Positions 19,920 through 34,640 of a DNA stretch of 64,000 nt are shown here, piece after piece. The notes under the pieces were generated by a model. The model saw nothing but the letters and a program-made list of their open reading frames with translations, was not told where the DNA came from and made no database searches. A program made the translations under genes and the position numbers. The first letter of the stretch is position 1. Each line of letters begins with the position of its first letter. Origin of the DNA: Diphasiastrum complanatum (lineage: Eukaryota > Streptophyta > Lycopodiopsida > Lycopodiales > Lycopodiaceae); assembly GCA_029204225.1 (NCBI GenBank), contig CM055094.1, positions 31,243,427-31,307,426 on the forward strand, written 5' to 3'.

Positions 19920-22900
19920 GGATAGTTTGTAGGCACCAAAGCTCTGAAGGAGAGCTAGGAGGCATTTGTAGATGCATGATACACCATACTAGATTGTAGA
20001 CTTGCAAATTATAGACTGTAGTATATTGTTCCATGTATGTGCTGACTCCAGAGTCCAGATTCCATACTAGTAACAATATACTACAAGTAGTTTCTATGAT
20101 TCGAACTTTCCAGTCATGGTTCATTGCTCATTTTATATTGATATGTTGTTATGTTGAAATCATTGATTTCCAAATTATGTGAAGTTTCACATGTTGTTGA
20201 CTCGTCTGAATTTGACAATCAGGATTCAGAATTTAGCTATGAAATTCGAGTAGTAAGTTGTAAGTAGTAATGTTTCAAGCTCAAGAGTTCAAAAATTAGG
20301 ATTAAGGAGTCATTGTTCATTGGCTGGGACCAAAAAAATAATTATGTGCTTATAGAACTTAAGTAGTAGTAATTATATGGCCTATAAACCCAACTGATTC
20401 AAAAAACCCAAGTCTATTTTTTTTTGTAAAAACCCTAAATACGATTTTCCTTCAATTTTTTTCGATCCAAGCCGGTTCAAATTGGATGAATTGGCCATTT
20501 CAAACCGTCGATTTGAATCAATCAAGGAAACATTCATTTGCTAGCAACTTTCTTGTTCTCCTGAAGGGTAGAGATGGATTTTTTCTTTAAATACTTTCAA
20601 GTGATAAGTTGCCTAGCTGCTTACATGCAAAGTACAATGTCACATGTTGGTTCATTTTACAATACAGATATACATCTGAGAACAAAGAAAAAGTGATGTA
20701 GCAATTATGCTATTAGAATATCAATCAAAACTTTAGTAAATGCCAAATGACATGATTATATGGAAATAAGTTGGGGTGTAACATTTAATGTACTTAACCT
20801 GATTTGTTTTCCACCTTCTTGTTGAGTTTAGAGCTAATTGCTTGTTTTTGATATAGCTAATTAAGTATACCATTACTGGTTATGTTGGAAATATCTTATC
20901 GTAGCCCGTGTTATCGAACCATGCAGATAAGCATGTCATAAAGCTTACCTCTATATCTATATAGTATAGTATGAAAGCCGTTCAAGAAAGAAGAGAAAGG
21001 CCACAGACTTTCTGGCCAACAAGCTTGTTACTGATAACTTATAAGCGTTACAAGCTTGTAGTAGTGAAAACCGATTTAGATGAGCTTTTTCTTTGTATGG
21101 TCCTTTGAGTTGCTGCCTGTGTTGTATTTCAATATAACAATTACTGCTGGAAAACATTCTCAAAGTGCAAACATGTTTTTTTTGGGAAAATTACCCTTTA
21201 TTTTTTGAGCCACACAATTTGTGGCACTGGATTTTTCGCTAAGGTGACTGTGGGGTGTGTTTGTGGTGCTCTCTTTATTAAAATTTTTGGACTAGATCAT
21301 TATATTATGCCCAACATGTTTCAATGAAGTCGTCATCAAAGCCGAAATGGGGAATTGATGATATCAGTTTGACTTGGGAATTGTAAATTTTTGTAAGCAA
21401 TGTGAGGCTACAAAGGTAACTTATTGCCTCTTATTTTGGAAGAGATCTAAATATTTCTATTTGCAATTGTTGGTCAATCGTGTAAAAGCTATTTTGCAGT
21501 CAAAAGTTAGCAATTGCAATAGTAGGCAACAAACTGGCTCACATAGATCAATCTACTCAAAGGTTTTCTGTTTTTTCCTTTTGTGATCTTTTGTATCTCA
21601 TCATCATCAGTTGAGATTCAAACGTTGTTATGGCTTCGTGGATAGCTACTTGTTCCTTGTAGCTGAAACTTATATGGAATTTGTGTTTTTACGATTGGAT
21701 ATAAGAGGAGGGTAAGAGTGTAAACTTTTGTGAGCCAAAGTAGTGCTTATTTCCAATAAAAAATATGTTCCAACGATTCTTCTTTAGTCACATTCAGCTC
21801 CACAATAACATTCAGCATGGATATCATTTCAACTACAGATACTTCAATCTTTGATTGTGACAGAACACTATTGCGCACATATGCACAAAAGTGCATGTTG
21901 AGGTGAATGGCATAACTACAGAGCAATCTGTTGTGTGCTCTACTGAAAGAACGCATGCTAATAAGCAAAGTAGGGATGTTGACAAGCAAGACCTAGGACC
22001 AAATGGAAATCTGCCAATTGTTGTGTACATCTGCTTTGGTTTGTGTGCCATGAAAAACTTTCACATGATCCATTTTCTAGCACCTAGATGGCTTAGACAT
22101 TCTTGGAATGACTCGGTCGAGAATGACCTGTAATAAGCTTTCAATTTATGAGAGCAACTAGTCAATCAGGTCTCTTCTCAACATCCTTAATAAATTTGAC
22201 TCTTTTATTGTTAATGTTTCTTATCATACTTTGCTAGTTTTGTAGGTGATACCTCCAGTTTTCTAAGTCAAAGTGGACGGTTTAAAAAATCCAATGGAAA
22301 CTCCTGGTACTACAATTTGAAAATATCAAATCTAAATCAGCATTCTCACTTCCTTGAACCATGGCATTATGGCTCATAGTCTTGAAATTGTAAATGTGAA
22401 CATGAACATGCCTGCAGATGGATTGAACCAAATTCTTGCTAGTGAGAGATCAATTTATTAAGTAGTGGGTGAACCAATTGAATTTGCCTCTTCCTCTTAT
22501 AATGTTAAGAATCTCTGCCACCATCTTCATGGCACTGCAGCAATTGCAACGCTTGCAAGTTTTTGGCTGACATTTGTCTGCTAGATTGGATTTCAGAACC
22601 TGTTATTAGCAACCTGCTATGCATTTAACAGAATTGATGACCCTGATTTTCGATGTGTCCGAACCATAGATATCATTAGTAAACTCCTAGTTGTGTAATC
22701 AATCCTACAGCTTTGCTCACGTGAAACTATTCGTATGGAGATCATGTAGACCCCTGGAGACAAAGTCATTCGTGCAGGCTGAATTGGCTGCTCTTGCCGC
22801 TTTCATTAGTAAACACCACGGGGACTTTATCCCATGGGCTTCCCTTGATTGGTCCTGTAACTCCCATTAGCAAAGATACATAGATCTTAGGCTCAAAGTG

Positions 22901-23760
22901 GGAGGGAGGAAAGACCCAGAACTCGAGTCAAGCTGTGGGGGCTCAAGAACGTCAACCCATCACACAATTCCATTTGGCCAGCATACGTGTGTGCATACCC
23001 GTTATGTATAAAAGCAAGTTGAGAATCCGTGTATTATTAATTTCTGCCTCTTCCCTTTTGCAACATTCTGAATTTGGTGTACTGGAGATAAGCGCACAAC
23101 AATCCGGTGGGAAGGGTTAGATGTTGCAAAAATGAATTGTTTCATCATCTGGAACACATCCACTGCAAACTCAGAGGCATATGCGCATCCTTCCAAAGAA
23201 CAACTGATATATTTTGTCATACATATCTCTGGTACCACTTACCTGAGTTTACAGTCGTCTTTCAATTGGAGGAGCTTTGAAGTATGTATCTTTTCATATA
23301 AAGGGGCTTCAATGTTGGTGTGGAGCTGCATTAGGGATGATAATACCACAGCAATGCATATGTGACAGTTTTGGCAGGATGCCTTCATAAAAGATACTCA
23401 GAATGATTTAATCATTTGATTACCAGAAAGCTGTTAAATTTTAGGAGCTGCTGTGATCCATTTTCTTCAAACTGAACCTTTTAGAGTTCCCCTGTTATGT
23501 CGATTGAATAGTTATGTGTTGGATTCTACTTGAATTTCTCATTGCTACAGCTAGCAATGGCCTATTTTGGCTCCTTTGTCTTCTTTAATTTTTACTTTCT
23601 AGTTCTGTACAAAATTTAAGATCTACACTAACATATGGGGCTTGCTTAGTCTAAGGCTGAACATTTTTCATCATTGTTCACTTTATGCTGTAAAACTTGC
23701 TTTGGGATAGCCTGCGTTGTGTGTTGCAATAAATGAAAGTAGCTGTTTTGGTCAGGTTAC
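19920..23760. other. Long stretch with no assignable gene
   Basis: AT-rich DNA with only short frames and many stops. On the minus strand a good splice-donor-like context (ACTCAG then GTAAGT) appears near 23240-23255, and peptides such as SKIEVSVVEMISMLNVIVEL near 21750-21850 look less random. They cannot be joined into a gene by eye. Confidence 0.35.
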
Positions 23761-23928
23761 CTGTTTCATCAAGATCATTGAAACTGTCATCATCATATAT
23801 AAAAGCATGACTTTGACTGGTCACTGCAACTCTACCTGAAGGAGGACTCCATTTCTGAGGTTTTATATTTTGTCCTGGAACGCAGCATGTACATTTTGTG
23901 GATTCTCCATAAGGTTGAAATTGCATGT
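23761..23928 (-). other. Candidate isolated exon
   Basis: The minus strand has AAG/ACATGCAATTT as an acceptor-like start and GAAACAG/GTAACC as a donor-like end. Between them are 168 bases of uninterrupted frame with a non-repetitive peptide (CVPGQNIKPQKWSPPSG, then RVAVTSQSHAFIYDDDSFND). Codon balance looks more like real coding sequence than the surroundings. No family is recognised. It may be one exon of an intron-rich minus-strand gene spread over 19.9-26 kb, or a pseudogene exon. Confidence 0.3.
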
Positions 23929-26200
23929 CTTATTTGTTATGTTGGGTACTATCCTAGACATAACATTGATATGATATCCACCAGTCTTTTCTGAGAACCA
24001 ATAGTCATGCATTGTTGACTGTCCTCATTCATCACACTGCATTATTGCACAAAAACTTGTGTTGGTGGACAGAAAGCCTCTCTGCCACATGGAAGGGATC
24101 TTCTTGAGATTTTCAGGCCTTCTACCATAAATGTATGTTTCATTCTGGGAAATCCCCCATGGAATGTGCCCCAAAAACATTTTATTTTTGGTTTTCTAAA
24201 TTTAAATTTGGTTCTATAATTTAGTAATCATTTAAAGTGTTAGTGCGTAATTTGAAGGTTTAAGAAAATAATTATTTTCAATCCTTAAATTCTGTTTTTT
24301 AGAGGATTTTTTGGTTTTTGGTTATATAACAAAAAAAACGTTCTGGACAGCATTCTGCCATCCAGAACAAAACTAGACTAACTACATAACGAACTAAAAA
24401 GAATACAAAAGCCTCTCAAACTAATTTGAGGAGAGGCTTCTGAAGAGTACATTTTGAGCTGTATGACATGGTTTCAGGACAAATTCTAGAATACTCAAAA
24501 GCTTTATGTTTTAACTATTACTTGGTGACTTGTAAGCCTCGATATTCCAAAAGTCAAAAAAGACTCTTCACTGTGACGTTGTTGCTAAATGTCCCCTTCG
24601 TCATTGCTCATTACGGTATCGTGTTGTAATATCGTAACAGAGGTTAAGACAAGTAGGGTTGCTGAATATGCAAACCTGGTTTAGATACATTTCAGGGGAG
24701 TGAGTCTAAATTTAGCTGAAGCTGTCAAGGTACTTTAAAAGTTCCATAAAACTAAGAACTCGTTCCATTTCGTCTGTGAATATTGAGACATGGTATCCCA
24801 GAGACTGCACAAGCAGTTGCAAAAGTTTTCATCTCCAGATTTATCTCATTATTTTATATGTCATTTGTGCTGCAGAGTGGAGTTGAACTCCTGACCTGAA
24901 GGAGAGGAAAGGAAGTCCTATTCAACTCAGCATTTGTCAGAGGACGAATGTTAATCGAACAATTGGAGTTTACCATTAATTTTACCATCTGCAGGTGTAT
25001 TGTCATACTTCAATCAATTGAGGTGTTTTAGTGCCAATTGCTGCATAAACCAACTACGAATGTTCTCTAACAAATGCCATGTGATTAGACAGTAAAAGTC
25101 ACTAGAGGAGCCATATAGATGAAAGAAAATGAGAGTAGCTTACACCTTCCAGTAAGTTAAAGACTGAAATCTTCTGGCGACAATTATGGGGGTTGGCTAA
25201 AATTAATTGATCAATTTTTCAACAGTTGCCTGAAGGTTAACTGTCCTTATTAGATCATTTTCAAGTGTTGATACATGGCATAGTGAACATGCGTAGCATT
25301 GTGAAATTATTGAATTGCTTATTTTGGCAATGGCAAGAGGTGCTATAGTTCTAATCCTCCTTTAAAGACTACATTTAGTTTTTATTTAGGATGCACTTTT
25401 CAGTATTCTAGTATATGCATGCTTGATGACCTGGATAGGAATCATATCAAAGAACTTTTCTTTTTTAATTGTTTGAAGGAGATAAAAAATCTGATAAATT
25501 TTTTTTCTTATTTGATTTCTTGAAAAGATGGGATATATGTGAGTAGCAACCAAAGGAAAATGTCACCTTTTTTTTTCTGTTGTAGGTTGTCTTAGATTAC
25601 AGGAGACACTATAATTTGACATTTGCTATACATGGTACAGAATATATTTTGTTAATGTGCAAATAAATGCCTAGGCAAAATATAGTAAGAACATTATGAA
25701 ATTCTCATTGGTTGAGGAAGTTAAAACCAAAGGACGGCCACATGTTGGGGATATTGACTCACATTTTAATTTACTGGCAAAAGTTATGGATCTTGTCTGT
25801 CTATGGTCATGAAGATATGATGTCTTTTGAATTTTTCACACATTTAATTTTTACACAAGTTAATTGGAATGTAGTTACAGAAGCAAGTTTTTGTGAATGA
25901 TTTACTGTTTGGAACATGATCAATAGAATGATGTGGAAGGAAGAGTCTTGAAACACAGTCAACAAAGTAGGTTTGATTGACATGGTCAACCATAGATAAA
26001 AGAGGAACAATGTATGTACTGATACGGAAGAATATGGTTTGAGAGATCCATTTTGTGTTTTGTGAAACTTTACAATAGTGGCATTGTCGAAAGAGGGGTG
26101 CATACATGGTCGACAAAGGTATGGTGAAAATAATGTTCACACATTTTAGGTCGAACCAAGAAATTGTCAAGGGCTATAATGGATTGATATAATCTTGTTT
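23929..26200. other. Unassigned AT-rich DNA
   Basis: No gene, RNA or element could be supported. No coherent element was recognised. Confidence 0.35.
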
Positions 26201-26319
26201 AGTTTGATGATGTTCAATCAAGCACAAATCTCATGGCTTCAAAGCTTTGGTCAAACATGTGAGTAAAAGAGATTTGCACAAGTTTTAGGTTTTAGTTTGA
26301 GATGTTCATGCTTTATCAT

Positions 26320-26500
26320 GTGAAAAAATTTCTCTATGGGACCTTGTATAGGAGGATTGGACTATGAAACCCTGTTCTTCATGAATACATTTATTATGTT
26401 AACCGTCTTACCTCCAAAATGTGCAATTGGTAAAGTTTGTAAAATATGTATTCTCATAAAAACAACATTGAGAATATTTTTTAAGGATGGGGACATACAT
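26320..26500 (+). pseudogene. Copia GAG-pre-integrase remnant
   Basis: The plus strand reads GGLDYETLFFMN, then VLPPKCAIGKVCKICIL. This resembles the GHLNYxSL ... CExCxLGK layout of copia pre-integrase domains, with several positions decayed. It is a short, isolated piece. Confidence 0.4.
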
Positions 26501-26743
26501 AATCTCTTGGATTGTGATTTTAATATTTGCAGTGCAATGCAAACATTTTGCTTGTTAGGTTTAAGGTATTCTATCGCTTTTAATAGATAGTTTTAGTAAT
26601 TTTGGTCACTTGGGTTCAAGGTATTTTATCACTTCAATTATCACACCTTAATATCGTGATCTTCATTCCACTTTGTTTTGGCTGGTCTCGAATCCTTTTA
26701 ATTTTTTAAAAGCTTGAGATTTTTGCTTCAACTTTGGATAGGA

Positions 26744-26756
26744 GCGTTGATACCGT
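26744..26756 (-). other. Primer binding site, diverged
   Basis: The minus strand reads CGGTATCAACGCTCC directly after an LTR end. It resembles the Met-tRNA primer site TGGTATCAGAGCC with three changes. Confidence 0.5.
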
Positions 26757-27638
26757 TGATGAAATGAGATGATCTGAACTTTATGTTCCAATATCTCTTG
26801 AATAAGTTCAATCTCAGAATTGGAATCTTTTCAGTTTCCTATAGTTAGATTTAGAAATCCTAACTATAGTGTTGTGAGCTGTTCAATTGTCTAGTAAAAC
26901 AGAATGGACTGATAGTGCAGAATTAAAGTCAAAACAACAATAGCTTTTAACGTATCTGAGATCTACTATGAGCCAGAATATTGTAACTTTCAGATATAAA
27001 ACGAATTAATACTTCTGATAGCTGATAACATAGGAGTCTACGTCATCCGTTCTACTGCCTTCTTGAGGTGTGGTAGAGAATCATGGACATTGGAAGGTGT
27101 AGACGTTATCGCTGTGGAAGTTGTAATGAGGATGATAACTGATAAAAAAAATTAATACTTTTGGTAGTTGATAACGTAGGAGTCAATGACATCAATTCTA
27201 CTACCTTCTTGAGGTGTTGTAGACAACCATGGAAGGCGTAGACATTATCGTTATGATGATGATTGTAGTGTGTTTTCAGAAAGAGTGAGTAAATCAGATA
27301 ATTCAAGACATGATAATGTGCAAGAAAATTCCTACCTATGCTTCAATCAAATGAGCTGAGTACAATGATTCTTCATGAATCTGGTGTGCATGATAAGCTA
27401 GAATATAGATCACTACAATGTCTGTCATGAAATATCTTACGATCTTGCGTAGCACTAGGTGTCTTCATAGAAGTTGATCGCGAACAAGCAATTGTTATCG
27501 CCTTTGATATTTGCAAGAAATATAGTGTTTTTCTGCAGAATTGCATCTCTAGTTGACATGAAAAAAAAGAGAGTGATTGGAAATAAAACTTGTAGCTATT
27601 TAGATGGATCAGAGGGTGAAGGGCGTTTAACTCCAACA
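26757..27638 (-). repeat. Copia LTR (E4) with internal tandem duplication
   Basis: Bounded on the right by a textbook polypurine tract (minus strand CTTAAGGGGGAG, 27639-27650) followed by TGTTGGAGTTAAAC. Bounded on the left by a primer-site-like sequence. TG...CA ends give 882 bases. Inside, about 130 bases are duplicated in tandem (about 27005-27135 and 27146-27270; shared core CTTCTTGAGGTGT). Having a polypurine tract on one side and a primer site on the other means this LTR links two elements. Confidence 0.65.
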
Positions 27639-30330
27639 CTCCCCCTTAAGCTTACTTCTGGACTATGATTCAACTTCAAAACATGCTTTGATTTAATTAG
27701 AGCTTTAGTAGAAATATCTGCAACCATCTCGTTACTATCACAATATACTAACTCTACTTGCTTCAAAAGTACTTTCTCTCTTACAAAATGAAACTATATT
27801 TCAGTGTGTTTAGTTTTAGAATGGAACCTAGGATTGAGAGAAAGAGATATGCAACTTAAGTTGTCATAGTAGATGGTCATAGCTTTGAGTTGCTGATTTG
27901 AGGTAACTTGCAACAATAATCTGATTCAAATAGCGTCTTTTTTAGCTTGAGTTGCATCAATATATTCAGTTTTTGTTGAAGACAAAAAACAAGAGAGTGG
28001 ACTGTCTGCTAAATAAAAGCAATAACCAGAAGTTGATTTTCTGGTATCTGAATCTCCACCCAATATGAATTGGTGTGCCAATATAGAGTTGATCCTATAG
28101 GAATGGTTCCATCATAGCATAGTGCAGAGGCTTTGATACTTTGAATGTACTTCATGACTATTTTCAGAGCCTTCCAATGTTGTAATCCTAGATTCGTCAT
28201 AAATTGACTAAGTGTACTGATTGTAAACGCCAGATCTGGTCTGGTACATACCATTGCATACATCAGTGATTCAATCAAAGATTGATAAGGGTAATGTGTA
28301 GACTTTAACTCTTCTGATGTATCCTTGGGACACATGTCTTTTGAGAGCTTGTAGCCAAGATCCATTGGTGAATAGATGGGCTTGTAGTCACCCATGTTGT
28401 ATTTCTACAACATGTTATGCATATATCTATGCTGAATGATATGAAGCTAATTGATGTACTTCACGTAGATTAGTCATGTCAAGTTCTTTTGAAATAATTG
28501 ACATAATCTTTGACAATAAAGATTTATCATTGCTAAATAATTCGAACATCGTCCACATAAAGTGCAATGATCACTGATCTAGTATTAAAATGTTGTACAT
28601 AGACATTGCACTCAACAATGCTTGGTTTGAAACCAATATGCATCAGATATGAGTTTATTCTATCAAAACAGACACATGGAGCTTGTTTTAGTCCATATAG
28701 AGCTTTATGAAGTCTATAGACTTTATGATCTTGGCCCTTTACCTCATATCCTAGGTTGTGAAATATATATTTCTTTTTGGATTTCTCCATGTGAGAATGC
28801 TGCCTTGACATCCATTTGATGGATTTCAAGATTGTTAATAGCAACATGTGCAAACAGGGTTTTGAGAGACTGTAATTTAACTACCGGACCGAAAGTATCA
28901 TTGTAGTCAATACCTTGAACTTGTTTGTAGCCTTTATCTACAAATCTTGCGTTCTATTTGGAAAAAGACCCATTCAGGTTGAACTTCCTTTTGAGGATCC
29001 ATTTTGTATCAATGGCCTTCTAGTTTGGTGGAAGATCTACGATAGACCATGTCTGATTCTTGAGTAATGAGCTGTATTCACTATTCCTGGCAGTTTGCCA
29101 TTTATCAGCTTCTAGTGTGGAGAGTGCTTCAGGAACACTTTGTGGTTCTTCTTTTTGAATTCTAGAATAGTTCAAGTTTGTAGTTGTCTGGTGGTATCCA
29201 AGATTTTGATAGGTGAATAGTCTTTGGATTTTGCAAGTGGCTGTCTGTTTTGTTGCTGGGTACATTTGTTGGTGCAGACTGTCTTTGTAAACTGCTCCTT
29301 GTTGTGAAATTTGGTATTGAGATATCTTCTTGACTTTCTTCTACATGTGTATCAGTAGTCTGCGTCTTTGTAGGATGAGAGTATAATGTGGAAGATTGAA
29401 ATGATTTAGAAATGCATAGTCATCAGTGTTGGAAACTGATTTACCTTTGAAGTCATGAATTTTATCTTCCAAAAATTTGACGTCTCTACATACAAATACA
29501 AATCCACTCTCTATATCAAGGACCCTGAAGGCCTTGTACTCAACTGGAGAACTGATGAAAATGCATTTGGAAGAGGCTTCAAACAACTTCTTTATGAGTT
29601 TTTGTGGCATTTGGGCATAGCAGATGCATCCAAATACTTTGGGATGACTTATGTTAAGCTTTCTACCTGCATATCTTCATAATGTGTCTTATTGTTGATA
29701 GCCTTTGTGCTAGAATAATTCTACATGCTGTAGCTATGGCTTCACTCTAGTATGGCTTGGGCCAATGTGCATGATTTAACATAGATCTACTATTCTGTTC
29801 TGCTTATCCCATTTTGTTGAGAAATGTAGTTGGTAGTAAACTATTGCTGAATGCCATTATCAGAATGATATTTTTTGAAAGGTGTGGAGATGTACTCTCT
29901 ACCTCCATTTGATTTTAGACACTTTATCTTCCTTCATGTTTGTACTTCTGCTGTAGCTTTGAATTGTTGGAAGCAACTAAATGCTTCATCTTTGTTCTTT
30001 ATGAGCATCATAGAAGTAGCAATCATCTATGAAGGTGATAAAGTAGATGGAGCCACCATGGGATGGTGTCTGCATAGGACACATAAATCACTAAGTATGA
30101 GCTCACGAACATCTTTGGATCTAATAGATTGACCTTTGGTGAATTTGCTTCTAGAGTGCTTGCCTAAAATACAAGATTCACATACAAAGGATTCAGAAGA
30201 TGATGCAGGAAGTGATAGACCAGTTGCTAATTGTAGTGGGTATTTCCTATCCACCTTCAACCTTAGATCCAAGCACATTCAAGCATCAAAAGATGAAGAG
30301 GATTATAACTTGTCATGCAGAGATTCGGTC
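27639..30330 (-). pseudogene. Copia E4 pol remnant (pre-integrase, integrase end, RT, RNase H)
   Basis: Read on the minus strand from high to low coordinates: pre-integrase with FVCESCILGKHSRSKF (30190-30110); integrase C-terminal region with KLIKKLFEASSKCIFI and VFVCRDVKFLED (29600-29440); RT start with WQTARNSEYSSLLKNQTW (29110-29050); RT core with LHKALYGLKQAP and IIALYVDDVRII (28730-28535); RT thumb with MYAMVCTRPDLAFTIS (28290-28230); RNase H with IYYDNLSCISLS, HTEI and MVADISTKALIKS (27870-27700). Many stops and frame changes separate the pieces. The order is normal, so this is one decayed element whose 3' LTR is 26757-27638. The first YVDD catalytic motif survives. Confidence 0.85.
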
Positions 30331-30469
30331 CCATGAGAGCGATATCATAGTTCAATACACATGCTTACAATTTCACAATCAACACTACAATCCACTAAGA
30401 CTAACCATTAACTCTATGATCCATTAAGTCTACGATCCATTAAGATTATCCAACCAAAGATCAAGCATA

Positions 30470-31629
<1,160 letters not shown>

Positions 31630-32013
31630 ATGGGCTTGTTGTCTTACTGAAACCGAGAGATAAGTGCAGAGGCAACAAGAGCCCAAGTTCCCATAAAAGC
31701 AGCTGGAGCAATAGAAGCTGTGCAAGTAAGACCAACACCTTCAGACGACGGGAAGAGAGACTTGTTGCTTAACAAACTGACCATTGGGAATACAAAAGGA
31801 TTGTGAACCCATCAAGAGACCCATAATATCTAATAGAGCATTATCGAAATCCTGCAGCAAAGCCAAAACATCAGGAGAGAGAGGAACACACCGTAGGATA
31901 TAACTTGGCCGTTGAGCGAAGCATTGAGTGAGAATCCCTAGAGCAGCTTGATCGTTACCAAGCTTTGGTAGCAAATTAGTGTGACAAAGATGCGCGTCCA
32001 AAGTGTCCCGCAA
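31630..32013 (-). pseudogene. Non-LTR retrotransposon fragment downstream of RT
   Basis: The minus strand reads LPKLGNDQAALGILTQCF, QRPSYILRCVPLSP, ALLQDFDNALLDIMG, then after a frame change SLPSSEGVGLTCTASIAPAA and FMGTWALVASALISRF. This layout (basic region, YLLRxxPP-like motif, LPxxxGGxGL-like motif, then a small-residue-rich W-containing stretch) follows the reverse transcriptase in some plant and algal LINE-type proteins. No RT palm is present, so it is a 3' fragment. Confidence 0.45.
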
Positions 32014-32459
32014 TGACCTCCAGCCATTTCTAATGATGCTCTATGATAGCTCAAAGAGAGGAGATAGATGTGAAGAAACGATATATCTTTAGTGCTGAAT
32101 TGCAATGTTCCTCCTACAACTCAACATACTAAATAGATCTTCATCCAAGACTAAACATGGTTGAAGCACTGCTTCATTCGAGTTTGGAATGTGTGGAGCA
32201 TGTGGCCTCATTAGAATTATGAGCAAAGCTAGTTTCCAAAACAAACATGAATACAAGCACAATAGTTTCATTTTTCAGCCACATAACTGAGTATCAACTC
32301 TAGAGAAAAAGTATTCAAAGTGTTAAAAATGCAGAAAAAAGACTTCAATAAACTTGTGAAATGATGGAGGAAGCACCTTGAATAGATCCAATTGAGATCC
32401 AATACCAAAAACACCATCCAGTTTATTGTTTACTAGCTTTTCCTTGTTTGTAACTCCAC

Positions 32460-32840
32460 TATAAGGCTCCAATTCTTGCAATTCTCTTCACACGTGTGTA
32501 CGGCCTGCCACAGGCAGAGGACAATACCTCAACTCTCTATTCAATCCCACAAATGCAAAGAACCAAATGCAAATGACGAATATCAAGCATAGAGATCACC
32601 AACAACAATGATAGAAGGAAAACAAAATTTTTACTCATACATTGATGGAGAAACCATTACATATTTATACATAAGTAGCTCGGATCTGAGAAATTTAGGG
32701 CTTCTCTGAACTCATCATGAACTAACCCTAAAATCCAACCTAATAGGTCACTTGATCCACCCTAATTGGGGTCAAGATCTTGAGATCCAAAAACAATGTA
32801 AAAATTGTTATTTTTGGCTCCTACTTTCTCTCTAGCCTAT
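32460..32840. repeat. LTR fragment (family shared with 59390-59940)
   Basis: Contains CACACGTGTGTAC (32491-32503). The stretch with CATATTTATACAT, GTAGCTCGGATCTGAG, GGGTCAAGATCTTGAGATCC and CTCTCTAGCCTAT recurs, partly inverted, at 59390-59470 and 59830-59935. Confidence 0.5.
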
Positions 32841-33180
32841 CTAGCGTGGATCTGCATGCAGTGCTTGAAGAATTAGAGAAAATCAATAGATGATCTTGTA
32901 GCCATTGTACACATGTCAATTTATGATGTATGACCTTGAATGCAAATGTGTCTGCAGTTATTCGTGTGTCTGATTCTCCCATTCATTTCATTTCTGCACT
33001 TTGGTTGAATTTGTTGAATGCTGCATTAAATAATGAACGTAGATCAGCAGTGCCTAACTACATTCTGGAGGACTGTAGGAGTGATTCATCTGGCAGTGTC
33101 CATAGAACGCATCTAAACTCCATCCGAATTGCGTTGAATTGTGGTTGCTTCGCGTGCATGTTTATTGATCATTGATTTAC
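32841..33180 (+). repeat. Diverged copy of the E2-type LTR
   Basis: Contains GGATCTGCATGCAGTGCTTG, CGTGTGTCTGATTC, ACGTAGATCAGCAGTGCCT and CTCCATCCGAATTG. The same order is found on the reverse strand of the E2 LTR (9030-8800 and 4820-4790). It is a fragment or solo LTR. Confidence 0.6.
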
Positions 33181-33654
33181 GGTCAGGTGAAACCAACTTT
33201 GGTTCTACATCTGCTCATCTGATATCTACAGGAATCACAAACTTAGACAACCAGTTTGTTTAAAGAACGTGTACAACGGGCTTCCGGATGATCTCCAGCA
33301 AAGGGTAACCAATCATATCATATATTCAAGTTTAGATGTTAAGTTCAATAACTTGAAGTCATTGAAGACTTGGCCATCTTCAATGACTTCCACAAAACTT
33401 GCATTTAGAACAAGTTTGCAGAAACACATTACTTTTTTGACAGTCTGCATAAAAAAAAAAAACACTATGTCTTCAACAGCTTTGGCTTTCTCGCATTTTC
33501 CCGAAATGCAAAAACTTGCATAGTTCAAAAGTTTAACTGTTTTAACACATCTTCGGCTTTTTGCAAAAAATGCGAAGAGAGAGAAAATTCCCGAAGGTCA
33601 TCTATTCTCATGAGTTAAACTATTTTAAAGACCATCGTCTTTTTGAGGGCACCT
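33181..33654. other. Flank of E5 with a local imperfect duplication
   Basis: 33541-33603 (TTAACACATCTTCGGC ... GCAAAAAATGCGAAGAGAGA) closely resembles 39142-39203 on the far side of E5. The pre-insertion locus therefore already carried a tandem-like repeat. No gene. Confidence 0.5.
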
Positions 33655-34504
33655 TGTGAAAGTACAGCAAAAAGGACCAAGAATGGATCCAAATCAGATC
33701 CACAAGTGTGATTGGGTGTTAGATTAGATTGATCTACCAATCTACACAAGATTAGATAGCACTAGATCAAATCTACGTCAACAAATCTAACAAGAACAAT
33801 CAAATATGATCAAAACTTGTACTTGCTGGTTTCACACGTGTGAATACCTGTCAGAGTACGGACGACCAGCAAATAATGAAGTACACTAAGCTTAGAAACC
33901 ATTAGAAGCATAAAATCACAAGACAAATGGAGCGATTACTCAAAAAATGCACCAAAACCAGGATTTAGTTTTCTTGTCAATTATGGCCAAATGAGCCACC
34001 ATATATACACAAGAGCTGATGCTTACTCAACTGATTTGGCACGTGTGAGAGTGCCTACTCATCAAAGGATCTACCAATAATCATCCATATGGCACATGGA
34101 CCAAGTTTCCTAACTTATAGCCACCTCCCTTGATTTTCGACAATTTTCCTAATTTATAGGGACTTGCACAAATATCTACTACAAGTTGGATCTCAACTAC
34201 TACTGATGTTTTCACACATGTGAGAAGTCCTTGGCACGTGTGAGATCACTCCTATCCATGTGAAAATAGCTTTTCCTACCAATAAAATGATGCCAAGTAG
34301 CATATAGCTAGAAAACTAGATTTTGGCCATTTTAGCCACTAGATCTCAAATGAAATGGTATGTACAACCTATATGACTCATCTAAATGATAAATGCATTT
34401 ATTTCACACGTGGGAACAAGCTCCACACATGTCTTATGATGATATGTACTACTCATAATGGTATTCACAAGATATGATCAAGTTAGCTTTTGCCAATTTT
34501 AACA
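33655..34504 (-). repeat. 3' LTR of E5
   Basis: Minus strand starts TGTTAAAATTGGC after the purine tract TTTTGAGGAGGAG (34505-34517) and ends CTTTCACA. It contains several CACGTG or CACATG palindromes (about 33831, 34037, 34203, 34226, 34406). Confidence 0.9.
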
Positions 34505-34640
34505 CTCCTCCTCAAAACTAACTTGATAAAAACATGATGATATTGAGATTGACTCCATGGGCTGAATCGGTCTTCTAATATGGATCCTTGTTGGTTCAAA
34601 GGTGTGAAGATCAGCCAATGAGCTTTCTGTCGATCCAAAA

